Shown: one piece after another, positions 1-6,126 of the stretch
Layout: each line of letters opens with the position of its first letter
How positions within the stretch are numbered: position 1 is the first letter of the stretch
Assembly: GCA_030665705.1 (NCBI GenBank)
Contig: DAOUZG010000017.1
Coordinates: 1 to 13,173 of the forward strand
Reading direction: 5' to 3'
From: Deltaproteobacteria bacterium
GTDB lineage: Bacteria > Myxococcota_A > UBA9160 > SZUA-336
Length of the DNA stretch: 13,173 nucleotides
Notes under the pieces: generated by a model
Told to the model about the DNA's origin: nothing
The model's input: the letters and a program-made list of their open reading frames with translations, nothing else
Database searches by the model: none
Translations under genes and position numbers: made by a program

Positions 1-70
1 TCAGCCCGGACGGACTTGGCGGCGCTGGTCTGAGCGGGTCCCGGCCGAGGCCGCCCTCGGCCACCCGCAC
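1..70 (-). CDS. Possible start of an unidentified gene running off the left edge
   Basis: A leftward frame opens at a GTG (70-68) and stays open to the window edge, reading VRVAEGGLGRDP at its start. An AGAGG-like ribosome site lies about 10 nt upstream. Only 23 codons are visible and no family is recognisable. High GC makes open frames common by chance, and a second leftward frame ends with a TGA at 3-1. It would be the next gene after coaD on the same strand. A strong hairpin (stems 43-50 and 55-62, loop 51-54) lies inside it, which argues that this stretch could equally be non-coding. Confidence 0.2.
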   Translation of the reverse strand, partial: MRVAEGGLGRDPLRPAPPSPSGL

Positions 71-99
71 GTCGCGCCGGCCTCTGGCCGTCGCTGTGC

Positions 100-117
100 G
101 CGCCGCTAGCGCGGCGC
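100..117 (-). terminator. GC hairpin directly after the coaD stop
   Basis: A perfect 7-bp stem (GCGCCGC at 100-106 with GCGGCGC at 111-117) and a 4-nt loop abut the coaD stop codon at 118-120. There is no T tract after it on the minus strand, so it is not a classic intrinsic terminator. It may slow or protect the transcript end, or be a chance hairpin in GC-rich DNA. Confidence 0.3.
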
Positions 118-636
118 TTACTTGTGCTTCCGGGGGGAACGGGGGGTTGCCGGGAGAAGCTTCTCGCGGAGGCGCTTGTGCACGTGTGGAGGGACGAAGT
201 CGCCGACGTCCGCTCCGAAGCTCACGAGCTCCCGCATGCGCGAAGCGCTCACGTAGAACCACTTTGCGCTCGTCATGAGGAAGACCGTCTCGAACTCCGA
301 AGACATGTGTGCATTCATCAGTGCCATCTCGAACTCGTACTCGAAGTCGGAGAGAGCGCGGAGTCCGCGGATCACCGCCTCCGCCTTGTTGCGCAGCACG
401 AAGTCCACGAGGAGCCCATCGAACGCATCCACGCGAACCCCCGGACGATCTCCCACCGCTGCTCGAACCATCTCCAACCGCTCCTCGATGGAGAACAGCC
501 CCTCCTTTTCGATGTTGACCGCCACCGCCACGATTAGCTCATCGAAGAGCCTCAGTGCACGGTCGACGAGATCCATGTGGCCGTTCGTGATCGGATCGAA
601 GCTTGCTGCGTAAACTGCGATTCGCTCTTCGCTCAT
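118..636 (-). CDS. coaD: Phosphopantetheine adenylyltransferase (CoaD)
   Basis: This cytoplasmic enzyme transfers AMP from ATP to 4'-phosphopantetheine, giving dephospho-CoA, the penultimate step of coenzyme A synthesis. The 172-aa length is normal for the bacterial hexameric family, with a slightly long basic tail. Visible hallmarks are the nucleotidyltransferase motif SFDPITNGH at 12-20, with the ATP-phosphate-binding His at 20, the KEGLFS loop at 44-49 with its Lys, IRGLR at 89-93, and the C-terminal YVSAS at 128-132 followed by GDFVPPHV. The usual PG/AG before SFDP is AA here, and the usual ISSS is VSAS; both are conservative variants. The start ATG (636-634) overlaps the rsmD stop in an ATGA, so the two are almost certainly co-transcribed and translationally coupled. 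The rsmD-coaD pair is widespread in bacteria. Confidence 0.96.
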   Translation of the reverse strand: MSEERIAVYAASFDPITNGHMDLVDRALRLFDELIVAVAVNIEKEGLFSIEERLEMVRAAVGDRPGVRVDAFDGLLVDFVLRNKAEAVIRGLRALSDFEYEFEMALMNAHMSSEFETVFLMTSAKWFYVSASRMRELVSFGADVGDFVPPHVHKRLREKLLPATPRSPRKHK

Positions 637-1199
637 CCTTCCATCTCCGCCTTCAGCTCGTACCAGTCAAATCGAGTGTCACCGTACCTTTTCGACTCAC
701 ACAAGACGAGGGCCCCCGTGGCTTCCGGACCTGTCTCCCGCACATCGAGCTCGACCACCAGCGCCCCTCCCTCACAGAGGAGGCTCGGCGCCGCCGTTGG
801 ACGGAGCAACCGGGCCGTCCAGCCCTTTCCGTGCGGGGCATCGGCGAAGACGAGGTCAAAGCGCTCGCCCTCTCCCACCAGCCGCCGAATGGCTCGCTGC
901 ACCTCGGTTCCGAGGACGCGTGTCAGCGAAACGAGATCGAGCACCTCCAAGTTCTCGCGGAGGATGCCCCGCGCCCGTCGGTCCCGCTCCACGAAGGTGG
1001 CATGAGCCGCGCCGCGGGAGACCGCCTCGATGCCGATCGCGCCCGTTCCCGCGAACAGGTCGAGTACCCGTGCACCGCAAATGGTGGGCCCCAGCCAGTC
1101 GAAGAGAGCCGCTCGAGCACGCTCGGTGGTCGGGCGGGTAGTCCGCCCGGGAACCGAGCGGAGACGTCTCCCTCGAAGCCCCCCCGCGACTACGCGCAT
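633..1199 (-). CDS. rsmD: 16S rRNA (guanine(966)-N2)-methyltransferase, RsmD family, atypical catalytic motif
   Basis: RsmD methylates the N2 of G966 (E. coli numbering) in 16S rRNA of the assembled 30S subunit, using S-adenosylmethionine. The 188-aa protein has the family's N-terminal GGxxRGRRL segment, the RPTTERARAALFDWL block (22-36), SAM motif I LDLFAGTG (46-53) followed by GIEAVSRGA, and the acidic VERD at 70-73. The catalytic motif IV, normally DPPY or DPPF, reads FADAPHGKG (118-126): the first Pro is Ala and the aromatic residue is His. The rest of the fold looks intact, so the assignment rests on overall pattern and on pairing with coaD (4-nt overlap). The ATG start has GAAGAGG about 10 nt upstream. 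Reduced activity or a lineage-specific variant are both possible. Confidence 0.9.
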   Translation of the reverse strand: MRVVAGGLRGRRLRSVPGRTTRPTTERARAALFDWLGPTICGARVLDLFAGTGAIGIEAVSRGAAHATFVERDRRARGILRENLEVLDLVSLTRVLGTEVQRAIRRLVGEGERFDLVFADAPHGKGWTARLLRPTAAPSLLCEGGALVVELDVRETGPEATGALVLCESKRYGDTRFDWYELKAEMEG

Positions 1200-1255
1200 T
1201 TCGTGGCCGCCTCTTCAAGACGGGATCGGACGCTAACAGCGCGTAGGTCAACGGG

Positions 1256-1546
1256 TCAACCCCGAGGAGAAGCCGGCGGCCGGAGAAGACCGGTTCGCCA
1301 TGCCTCTTCGAGCGCGACTTTCGCCGATGGCACCTCCCAGCAGTCCCTACAGGTGAGGATCTCGTGGACTTCCTCCACCCGAACGACCCGAATGGTCGTT
1401 CCCGTTCCCGACGAATCCTCGAGAAAGTCGACCCGAGGGGTCCCGGTGACGCTCCGGTAGTAGTCCACCCGTACGCCCCGCCGCCCGTGCACGGTGGGCT
1501 GGACCTCGCGTCCGCAGTGGTAGCAACGATTGGGTTGAAGCGTCAC
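1256..1546 (-). CDS. Small protein with two CxxC pairs (possible zinc ribbon), unknown function
   Basis: No family is recognised. The 96-aa product starting at GTG 1546 has CYHCG near its N-terminus (Cys 8 and 11) and CRDC at 66-69, spaced like the two knuckles of a zinc ribbon. Between them lies a polar, beta-rich stretch (GVRVDYYRSVTG, then TTIRVVRVEEVHE). The tail is basic and Pro-rich. The open frame extends upstream to 1837, but that part is Arg/Pro/Ser-rich, overlaps the XRE gene on the other strand and looks like shadow translation. Neither GTG 1546 nor an alternative GTG at 1570 has a clear Shine-Dalgarno; a TAGCAT sequence at 1587-1582 could be a -10 box for either. It lies 56 nt before rsmD on the same strand, so it may lead the rsmD-coaD operon, perhaps with an RNA- or ribosome-related role. 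Confidence 0.6.
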   Translation of the reverse strand: MTLQPNRCYHCGREVQPTVHGRRGVRVDYYRSVTGTPRVDFLEDSSGTGTTIRVVRVEEVHEILTCRDCWEVPSAKVALEEAWRTGLLRPPASPRG

Positions 1547-1740
1547 GCCCGTTCGCTTACGATCCCACACCCGGCCACGACATGCTACGGTGTCGAGGTC
1601 GAAGGGACGCGTCCCTCGCAGCCCGGGGGTCCAGCGGGGTGGGTCCCCGCGTCGAAGCAGGCGACACGGTAGAGGGGCGCGTCGTGCAGGGCTGGCGTCC
1701 GCTTCGATCCGGGAGAGGCACAGCTCAGAAGGAGTGGGAG
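1547..1740. other. Intergenic region between divergent genes
   Basis: This gap must hold the promoters for the leftward CxxC protein-rsmD-coaD group and the rightward XRE regulator. No convincing -35/-10 pair is visible for the regulator. Its ribosome site is clear: AAGGAG at 1729-1734, 6 nt before ATG 1741. The leftward strand has only the weak TAGCAT at 1587-1582. Confidence 0.5.
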
Positions 1741-2019
1741 ATGGCAAGGGCGACTCATACAGGGAGGTCCGGAAAGATGCGCGTGACGAAGGGGGCGATC
1801 GATCGCCATAAAAAGCAGATTCCGACCCGTCTTGCACAGGTCCGCGGAAGGCGGTCGCAGCGCGCGTTTGCGCGGGATCTGGGGGTCTTTCAGCAGAACG
1901 TGAACCGCTACGAGAACGGAACCACGCCCCACGCGGACTTTCTGATCACGCTCGCACTGCAGGAGAACATCTCCCTCGACTGGCTGCTGCTCGGTCGCGG
2001 CCGCCCCAGGAAACGGTAG
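1741..2019 (+). CDS. XRE-family helix-turn-helix transcriptional regulator
   Basis: This 92-aa DNA-binding protein has a basic N-terminal extension (about 1-30) and then one lambda-Cro/C1 type HTH. The HTH shows RLAQVRGRRSQRAFARDLGV as its first helices, QQNVNRYENGTTPHADFLI as the recognition helix and following turn, and the ending SLDWLLLGRG common in phage-repressor-like and orphan XRE proteins. A basic RPRKR tail follows. The start is chosen at ATG 1741 because AAGGAG sits 6 nt before it; the longer open frame upstream is low-complexity. No metabolite-binding or protease domain is present, so the regulated signal is unknown. A likely terminator follows, so it is probably monocistronic. 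It is not flanked by integrase, excisionase or toxin genes, so a prophage or toxin-antitoxin role has no support here. Confidence 0.88.
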   Translation: MARATHTGRSGKMRVTKGAIDRHKKQIPTRLAQVRGRRSQRAFARDLGVFQQNVNRYENGTTPHADFLITLALQENISLDWLLLGRGRPRKR

Positions 2020-2060
2020 AGCCCACTCCCGCTGGAAGCATCCCGCCAAAAAGGGAAAGG

Positions 2061-2090
2061 AATTTCCCCGCGGGGGAAGTTTGTTTCCTT
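2061..2090 (+). terminator. Probable intrinsic terminator of the XRE gene
   Basis: Stems 2061-2069 and 2073-2081 pair over 9 bp (one G-T wobble) around a 3-nt GCG loop, and a T-rich run (TTTGTTTCCTT, 2080-2090) follows. It lies 42 nt after the XRE stop, with no gene between. This is the best terminator-like structure in the window. Confidence 0.6.
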
Positions 2091-2093
2091 ATC

Positions 2094-2151
2094 AGGACCC
2101 ACAAGGACCCACAAGGGCCTGCAAGGGCCCTCACGCGGGGGCCTCACGCGG
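2094..2151 (+). repeat. Short direct repeats
   Basis: Four tandem 10-bp units run from 2094 to 2133. The first two are identical (AGGACCCACA); the third (AGGGCCTGCA) and fourth (AGGGCCCTCA) diverge. Overlapping the last unit, CCTCACGCGG occurs at 2129-2138 and again at 2142-2151. The stretch lies between the XRE terminator and the DUF5658-like gene. It could be a degenerate microsatellite or a binding-site array; nothing in it looks coding. Confidence 0.65.
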
Positions 2152-2195
2152 ACGCAGAGAGCAATGGCAACTCCTCCCTTGGCCGCAGAGATCCG

Positions 2196-2211
2196 GTGTT
2201 CCGCGGAGCAC
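2196..2211. promoter_or_regulatory. Near-perfect 16-bp inverted repeat, possible operator
   Basis: GTGTTCCGCGGAGCAC is a palindrome with one mismatched pair. It lies 63 nt before the DUF5658-like gene, a plausible operator position. No factor is identified; the adjacent XRE regulator is one candidate, without direct evidence. Confidence 0.25.
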
Positions 2212-2242
2212 GGGGCATGCTTCTTGAATCCTCTGGAAGCCG

Positions 2243-2260
2243 GTGACACACACTCGTCAC
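2243..2260. promoter_or_regulatory. Interrupted palindrome GTGAC-N8-GTCAC before the ribosome site
   Basis: Two 5-bp arms face each other across 8 nt and end directly before the GGGGAGG ribosome site (2261-2267) of the DUF5658-like gene. It could be a small operator or a leader hairpin. The arms are short enough for chance. Confidence 0.2.
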
Positions 2261-2273
2261 GGGGAGGCTCCGG

Positions 2274-2597
2274 ATGCGCTTTGTGCTCGGCGTGCTCGTA
2301 CTGCTCCTCAACACCCTCGACAACACGACCACTTTTCTCTGCCTGCGCAGCCCGGTTCCGGGATTCGAGGTGATCGAGGCAAATCCCCTCGCTCGGTGGC
2401 TGTTCGACGCGGTGGGGCTCACTGAGGGCCTGGTCTTCGAGAGCGCGATCACGCTCGGTGCGGTCTCCTTCCTCGTCCTGACGCGCACGCTCCCCTCCCG
2501 AATCCGAACCATGGTCCTGGTGGTGCTGATCCTGCTGCCGGCCTGGGCGGTGGTGAACAACGTCAAGGTGATGGCCGCCATCGGGGTCTGGTCGTAG
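2274..2597 (+). CDS. DUF5658-like small integral membrane protein
   Basis: This 107-aa protein has three hydrophobic segments (about 1-20, 52-72 and 79-98). Its sequence pattern matches my memory of the DUF5658 type: LNTLDNTTT near the N-terminus (Asn13, Asp16, Thr residues) inside the first helix, and EANPLAR (35-41) in the first loop, then a conserved-looking NNVKV near the end. No biochemical function is known for such proteins. The start is firm: GGGGAGG ends 6 nt before ATG 2274. Its stop lies 3 nt before the lytic transglycosylase start, so the two are co-transcribed, which hints at a cell-envelope role. The family call is from pattern recognition only. Confidence 0.75.
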   Translation: MRFVLGVLVLLLNTLDNTTTFLCLRSPVPGFEVIEANPLARWLFDAVGLTEGLVFESAITLGAVSFLVLTRTLPSRIRTMVLVVLILLPAWAVVNNVKVMAAIGVWS

Positions 2598-2600
2598 GCG

Positions 2601-3197
2601 ATGCAGCTCCGACTCTCACTCTGGAGCGTTGTGCTGATCGTGTTCAGCCTCTCCTCGGTGCGCGCGGTGCCGATCCCCGTGCCTCCGGCTCCGATCGACC
2701 CGCCTCGGCTTCCCCTGGGACCCCCGGTGGAGGAGTGGATCACCCAGGAGCTCCTCGCCTATCAGACGGGGCTGTCCGTCGAAGAGGTCAGGGCGGTCGC
2801 CGGCGTGATCGAAGAAGAGTCGGCTCAGCACGGTCTCGGTCGGGAGCTGGTCCTCGCGGTAATGCAGACCGAGAGCGCCTTCTACAACTGGGCCCGCTCG
2901 CGCGCGGGGGCGCTCGGCCTCATGCAGATCATGCCGGCTACGGGCGAGATGCTCGCCCGTCAGCTCGAGATCCCCTGGGGAGGACCGGAGACCCTGTTCG
3001 ACCCGATCATCAACGTGCGTCTCGGGGTTGCCTATCTGGCCCACCTCCACGCGCGGTACGGGACCTGGAGCCCAGCCCTGGCCGCCTATAACTGGGGGCC
3101 GGGGGCCATCGACCGGCGCCTGCGGCGAGGACACGGGATCCCCGTGGCCTACACCACGCGCATCTTCGCGGCCCTGGCAGCTCCCACCCTGCCTTAG
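2601..3197 (+). CDS. Secreted lytic transglycosylase (SLT/GH23 family)
   Basis: Enzymes of this type cleave the MurNAc-GlcNAc bond of peptidoglycan without water and leave 1,6-anhydroMurNAc ends. The 198-aa protein starts with a signal peptide (about 1-22, ending near VRA), then a Pro-rich linker (24-42). The catalytic domain follows: the active-site Glu in VMQTES (Glu91), AGALGLMQIMP (102-112), NVRLGVAYL (138-146) and AAYNWGPG (161-168), all in canonical order. It lacks LysM, SPOR or other wall-binding modules and has no lipobox, so it is probably a soluble periplasmic minimal enzyme, close to the Slt70 catalytic domain or MltC/EmtA type. It follows the DUF5658-like gene by 3 nt and converges on dacB. 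Its product is the substrate chain that leads to AnmK, encoded further right. Confidence 0.93.
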   Translation: MQLRLSLWSVVLIVFSLSSVRAVPIPVPPAPIDPPRLPLGPPVEEWITQELLAYQTGLSVEEVRAVAGVIEEESAQHGLGRELVLAVMQTESAFYNWARSRAGALGLMQIMPATGEMLARQLEIPWGGPETLFDPIINVRLGVAYLAHLHARYGTWSPALAAYNWGPGAIDRRLRRGHGIPVAYTTRIFAALAAPTLP

Positions 3198-3219
3198 CCC
3201 CTACTTCTGAACACTTGCT

Positions 3220-4767
3220 CTAACCCGGGTCCGGTCCCCCGTTCCCGAGCCCGATCACGAACGAGTCGAGGGCCGCGTCCACCGCTTCCACAGGTCCGCG
3301 CGCCCCGTTGACGAGGACTGCGAACACCAGGAGGCGGCCGGCCGCATCGGGGACCATCCCACAAAGCGCGACGACCCCGGACAGATGGCCCGTCTTCGCG
3401 CGGACGGGCCGAGCGGGCTCCTCCAGCCGGTCCTCGAGGGTCCCGTCGAGGCCGCCCAGCGGCAGCGAAGCCAGGAACTCGGGGCCCCATTCGAAACGGC
3501 GGGCCGCCGTCCTCACGACCGTCACGAGGCTCGCAGGTGACAGACGGTTGCGCGGCGAGAGCCCCGACCCCTCTACGATCGCCTCGCCCGGCGCCAGCCC
3601 CCCCAGCCCTTGGAGGTACTCCGCGAGGACACGGCGCCCCTTCCCCCACGTCCCGGGCGCGCCGTACCGCGCCGCCCCGAGCGTCTTCGTGAGGTGCTCG
3701 GCGATAAAGTTGTTGCTGAACTTATTGAGCTTCCAGACGATTCGGCCAAGGGTTTCGCCGCGGAACCGCAGAAGCTCGCGGGCTCCGCTCGGGACGGTGC
3801 CGACCTGGATCCCGCCTCGGACAGTGATCCCCTGCGCCTGAAGCTGTGAGCGCAGGAGCTGTCCCGCGTACTCCTCCGGGTAGACCACCGACCGCCAGTA
3901 CGTCCGGCTCTTGTCGCCCGGCTGCATGGAGCCACGGATCCGCACGACCTCTCCCGAGCCATCGGCCCGAGGTTCCACCTCTACGTGTAGGCTGCCGGGG
4001 CGCTCGAGCGTGCGGCCCCCGGCCTCGACACGAAAGTAGGGCAGCGCCGGAGCCACCTGGAGTCGGAGCCGATCTCCGGGCTTCGCCCCGGGTGAGACCT
4101 CCACCCGGAAGCTCGAGTAATTGGCTGCAAACCCGGAGACCGGAGCCCTGTAGGCGCGTCGTGTCGCGCGGGGCCAGTCGGGATGCCAGAGCACCCGGTC
4201 GAAATAGGTGGAATCGATTGCCAGCCGACCTCGGATCTCTCGCAGACCTTGCAGCCGTAGCTCCTCCGCGAGGCGCCAGAGCTGTTCGGAGACGAGGCTC
4301 GGGTCCCCACGACCGACGACCCACAGGTCCCCCTCCAGAACACCGTCCGCATCCAGGCGACCGGCAGCGAGGACCGGAGTCTCGAACCGAAACGTGGGCC
4401 CCCAACGGTCCAGGGCGGCAGCCGCCGTGACGACCTTTGCTGCGGAAGCCGGCACCAACGGTCGCATCGAGTCGTGCGCAACGACAGGATCCCCGCGGTC
4501 GAGGTCGACCACGAGCACGCCAACCCGGGCACCCTTGAGTGCGGGGGAAGCAAGCAAGGTCCCGAGCGCGTTCGCGCTCGACGGGTCGGCCCGTGCGACA
4601 GCCGAACCGAGTCCCAGGAGGACAGCGACCACAACGGCGGGCGCAGCCGGACTCACGAGGGCGGCAACGTTAGGCCAGACGCGCGGCCGACGTCCACTCC
4701 ACGAACGGGTTGCGGGACACGTGGGGTCGTCACGGCAGTCACCTGTCCGTTGCGGCCGTGCGATCAA
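3220..4767 (-). CDS. dacB: D-alanyl-D-alanine carboxypeptidase/endopeptidase, PBP4 family (S13)
   Basis: This periplasmic serine peptidase removes terminal D-Ala or cuts D-Ala-mDAP crosslinks. It shows all three penicillin-binding motifs: SAAK at 108-111 (nucleophile Ser108), SNN at 351-353 and KTG at 458-460. The roughly 240-residue insert between the first two is typical of S13. LDRGDPVVAHDS and GDLWVVGRGDPSL are further family blocks. The open frame starts at TTG 4767 after an in-frame stop at 4782. That start gives a 60-residue leader with Arg-rich residues (GRRPR) before the hydrophobic stretch, ending AVARA. The only alternative is GTG 4656, which gives a signal peptide without positive charge. 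Neither has a visible Shine-Dalgarno, so the start is uncertain. It faces the transglycosylase gene with 22 nt between and diverges from spmAB. Confidence 0.94.
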   Translation of the reverse strand: MIARPQRTGDCRDDPTCPATRSWSGRRPRVWPNVAALVSPAAPAVVVAVLLGLGSAVARADPSSANALGTLLASPALKGARVGVLVVDLDRGDPVVAHDSMRPLVPASAAKVVTAAAALDRWGPTFRFETPVLAAGRLDADGVLEGDLWVVGRGDPSLVSEQLWRLAEELRLQGLREIRGRLAIDSTYFDRVLWHPDWPRATRRAYRAPVSGFAANYSSFRVEVSPGAKPGDRLRLQVAPALPYFRVEAGGRTLERPGSLHVEVEPRADGSGEVVRIRGSMQPGDKSRTYWRSVVYPEEYAGQLLRSQLQAQGITVRGGIQVGTVPSGARELLRFRGETLGRIVWKLNKFSNNFIAEHLTKTLGAARYGAPGTWGKGRRVLAEYLQGLGGLAPGEAIVEGSGLSPRNRLSPASLVTVVRTAARRFEWGPEFLASLPLGGLDGTLEDRLEEPARPVRAKTGHLSGVVALCGMVPDAAGRLLVFAVLVNGARGPVEAVDAALDSFVIGLGNGGPDPG

Positions 4768-4780
4768 CCACGAAGAAGAC

Positions 4781-4786
4781 TAGATT
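4781..4786 (+). promoter_or_regulatory. Possible -10 element for spmAB
   Basis: TAGATT matches four of six bases of the sigma-70 -10 consensus, including the first two and the last. It lies 11 nt before the spmAB ATG. No good -35 box is seen at 16-18 nt upstream. If used, the transcript would have a leader of only a few nucleotides, which fits the absence of a Shine-Dalgarno. Confidence 0.25.
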
Positions 4787-4797
4787 CGCGATCGGGT

Positions 4798-6126
4798 ATG
4801 AACGCGATCTTTATTGCGCTCATCGTGGGGGCGGTCGTCACAGCGGCCTTTGGCGGAAAGATGCCGGAGGTCTCGCAGTCCGGAATCGACTCGGCGAAAC
4901 GGGCCGTCGAGATCGCAATCGGACTCCTGGGCATGATGGCGCTCTGGCTCGGGCTCATGCGCATCTTGCAGGACGCTGGCGTCATGCGGTCCATCGCGCG
5001 CGCTCTCGCGCCAGTGATGAGGCGTCTGTTTCCGGACGTTCCGGTTGAGCACCCAGCTATGGGCGCCATGATCATGAACATCGCCGCCAACATCCTCGGT
5101 CTCGGCAACGCCGCCACACCGTTCGGTCTCAAAGCGATGCAGGAACTCAACACGCTCAATCCGCACAAGGGCGTCGCGACCAACTCCATGGTGCTCTTCC
5201 TGGCGATCAATACCTCTGGTGTCGCCGTGCTTCCTCTGGGCGTGATCGCGATTCGCGCAAGCCTGGGAGCAGAAAACACGGCGGGAATCATCGCACCCAC
5301 GATTCTCGCCACTCTCTGCTCGACGATCGTGGCGATTCTCGTTGCCAAGGCCCTCGAGGGCCGCAACCACTTTGCCCTCGAGCGCTACGTAGACAACAGC
5401 GGGCCGGGCGAAGGAGACTCGGGCTCGTCGCTCGCCGACGCCGCCCCGAGCCTTCCCGAGACCGAGCGCGAGACCGAGCGGATCGGCGATCCGCCCCCCC
5501 CGGCGTCCAGAACGCGCACGTGGGTCCTGGGCCTCGTCGCAGTGGCGCTGGTTGTGGCCCTCTACCTCCAGGTCGGGCGCGATTCGGCCGTGGGCTGGGA
5601 GCAGGCGAGAGAGGTCCTTTCATCCTGGCTGCTGCCGGTCCTTATGGCCTTCATCGTGCTGTTCGGCTTCGCTCATCGGAGCCGGGTCTACGAGTCCCTG
5701 GTGAAGGGCGCACGCGAAGGCTTCAACATCTTCGTCATGATCATCCCCTTCCTGGTCGCGATCCTGGTAGCGGTCGGGATGTTCCGCGCCTCCGGAGCGC
5801 TGGACTGGCTCATCGCGGTGGTGCAGCCCGTGACGAGCTTGATCGGCTTCCCCGCCGAGGCCCTTCCCATGGCCCTCGTCCGGCCGCTTTCGGGGAGCGG
5901 TGCGATGGGTGTGATGACCGAGACCATGACCCAGTACGGCCCGGACTCGTTCGTGGGGTTCCTCGTCTCGGTCATGAACGGAAGCACCGAGACGACGTTC
6001 TACGTGCTCGCCCTCTACATGGGGAGCATCCACGCTCGCGCCGCGCGTCACGCGGTCATCGCATGTCTTGCGGCGGACGTGACCGGGATGGCAACCGCCC
6101 TCCTCTGGAGTCGCCTGTTCTTTTAG
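4798..6126 (+). CDS. spmAB: SpmA-SpmB fusion membrane protein (spore maturation / nucleoside-recognition 'Gate' family)
   Basis: One 442-aa protein joins two proteins that are separate in Bacillus. The first half (about 1-190) is SpmA-like: MNIAANILGLGNAATPFGLKA spans its signature at 92-112. A charged, Pro-rich linker follows (about 195-240). The second half (about 270-442) is SpmB-like, with VRPLSGSGAMGV (361-372) and GSTETTFYVLA (395-405). Each half carries the Gate domain and several membrane segments. In Bacillus and Clostridium, spmA/spmB mutants make poorly dehydrated spores, but homologues are common in non-sporulating bacteria and the transported substrate is unknown. ATG 4798 is chosen because coding-like sequence begins there; the open frame upstream to 4474 is the shadow of dacB. 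There is no clear ribosome site. It diverges from dacB and ends overlapping the stop of the C26 gene. Confidence 0.92.
   Translation: MNAIFIALIVGAVVTAAFGGKMPEVSQSGIDSAKRAVEIAIGLLGMMALWLGLMRILQDAGVMRSIARALAPVMRRLFPDVPVEHPAMGAMIMNIAANILGLGNAATPFGLKAMQELNTLNPHKGVATNSMVLFLAINTSGVAVLPLGVIAIRASLGAENTAGIIAPTILATLCSTIVAILVAKALEGRNHFALERYVDNSGPGEGDSGSSLADAAPSLPETERETERIGDPPPPASRTRTWVLGLVAVALVVALYLQVGRDSAVGWEQAREVLSSWLLPVLMAFIVLFGFAHRSRVYESLVKGAREGFNIFVMIIPFLVAILVAVGMFRASGALDWLIAVVQPVTSLIGFPAEALPMALVRPLSGSGAMGVMTETMTQYGPDSFVGFLVSVMNGSTETTFYVLALYMGSIHARAARHAVIACLAADVTGMATALLWSRLFF

Noticed and set aside
1794..1807. Perfect 14-bp palindrome GGCGATCGATCGCC inside the XRE gene, considered as an autoregulatory operator.
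   Set aside because: About one perfect 14-bp palindrome is expected by chance in a window this size, and it lies within codons for the N-terminal extension.
1547..1837. N-terminal extension of the CxxC protein back to 1837.
   Set aside because: That part is low-complexity Arg/Pro/Ser sequence antisense to the XRE gene, and good protein character begins only near 1546.
1741..2019. XRE gene as half of a toxin-antitoxin pair or a prophage repressor.
   Set aside because: No toxin, integrase or phage gene lies on either side; the neighbours are rsmD/coaD and cell-wall genes.
5494..5501. Run of eight Cs in the linker between the SpmA and SpmB halves, and a matching run of eight Gs at 11061-11068 in the PilZ gene, considered as phase-variation tracts.
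   Set aside because: In DNA with roughly one third C, a few such runs are expected per window by chance, and both encode ordinary Pro-rich segments. No neighbouring feature supports switching.
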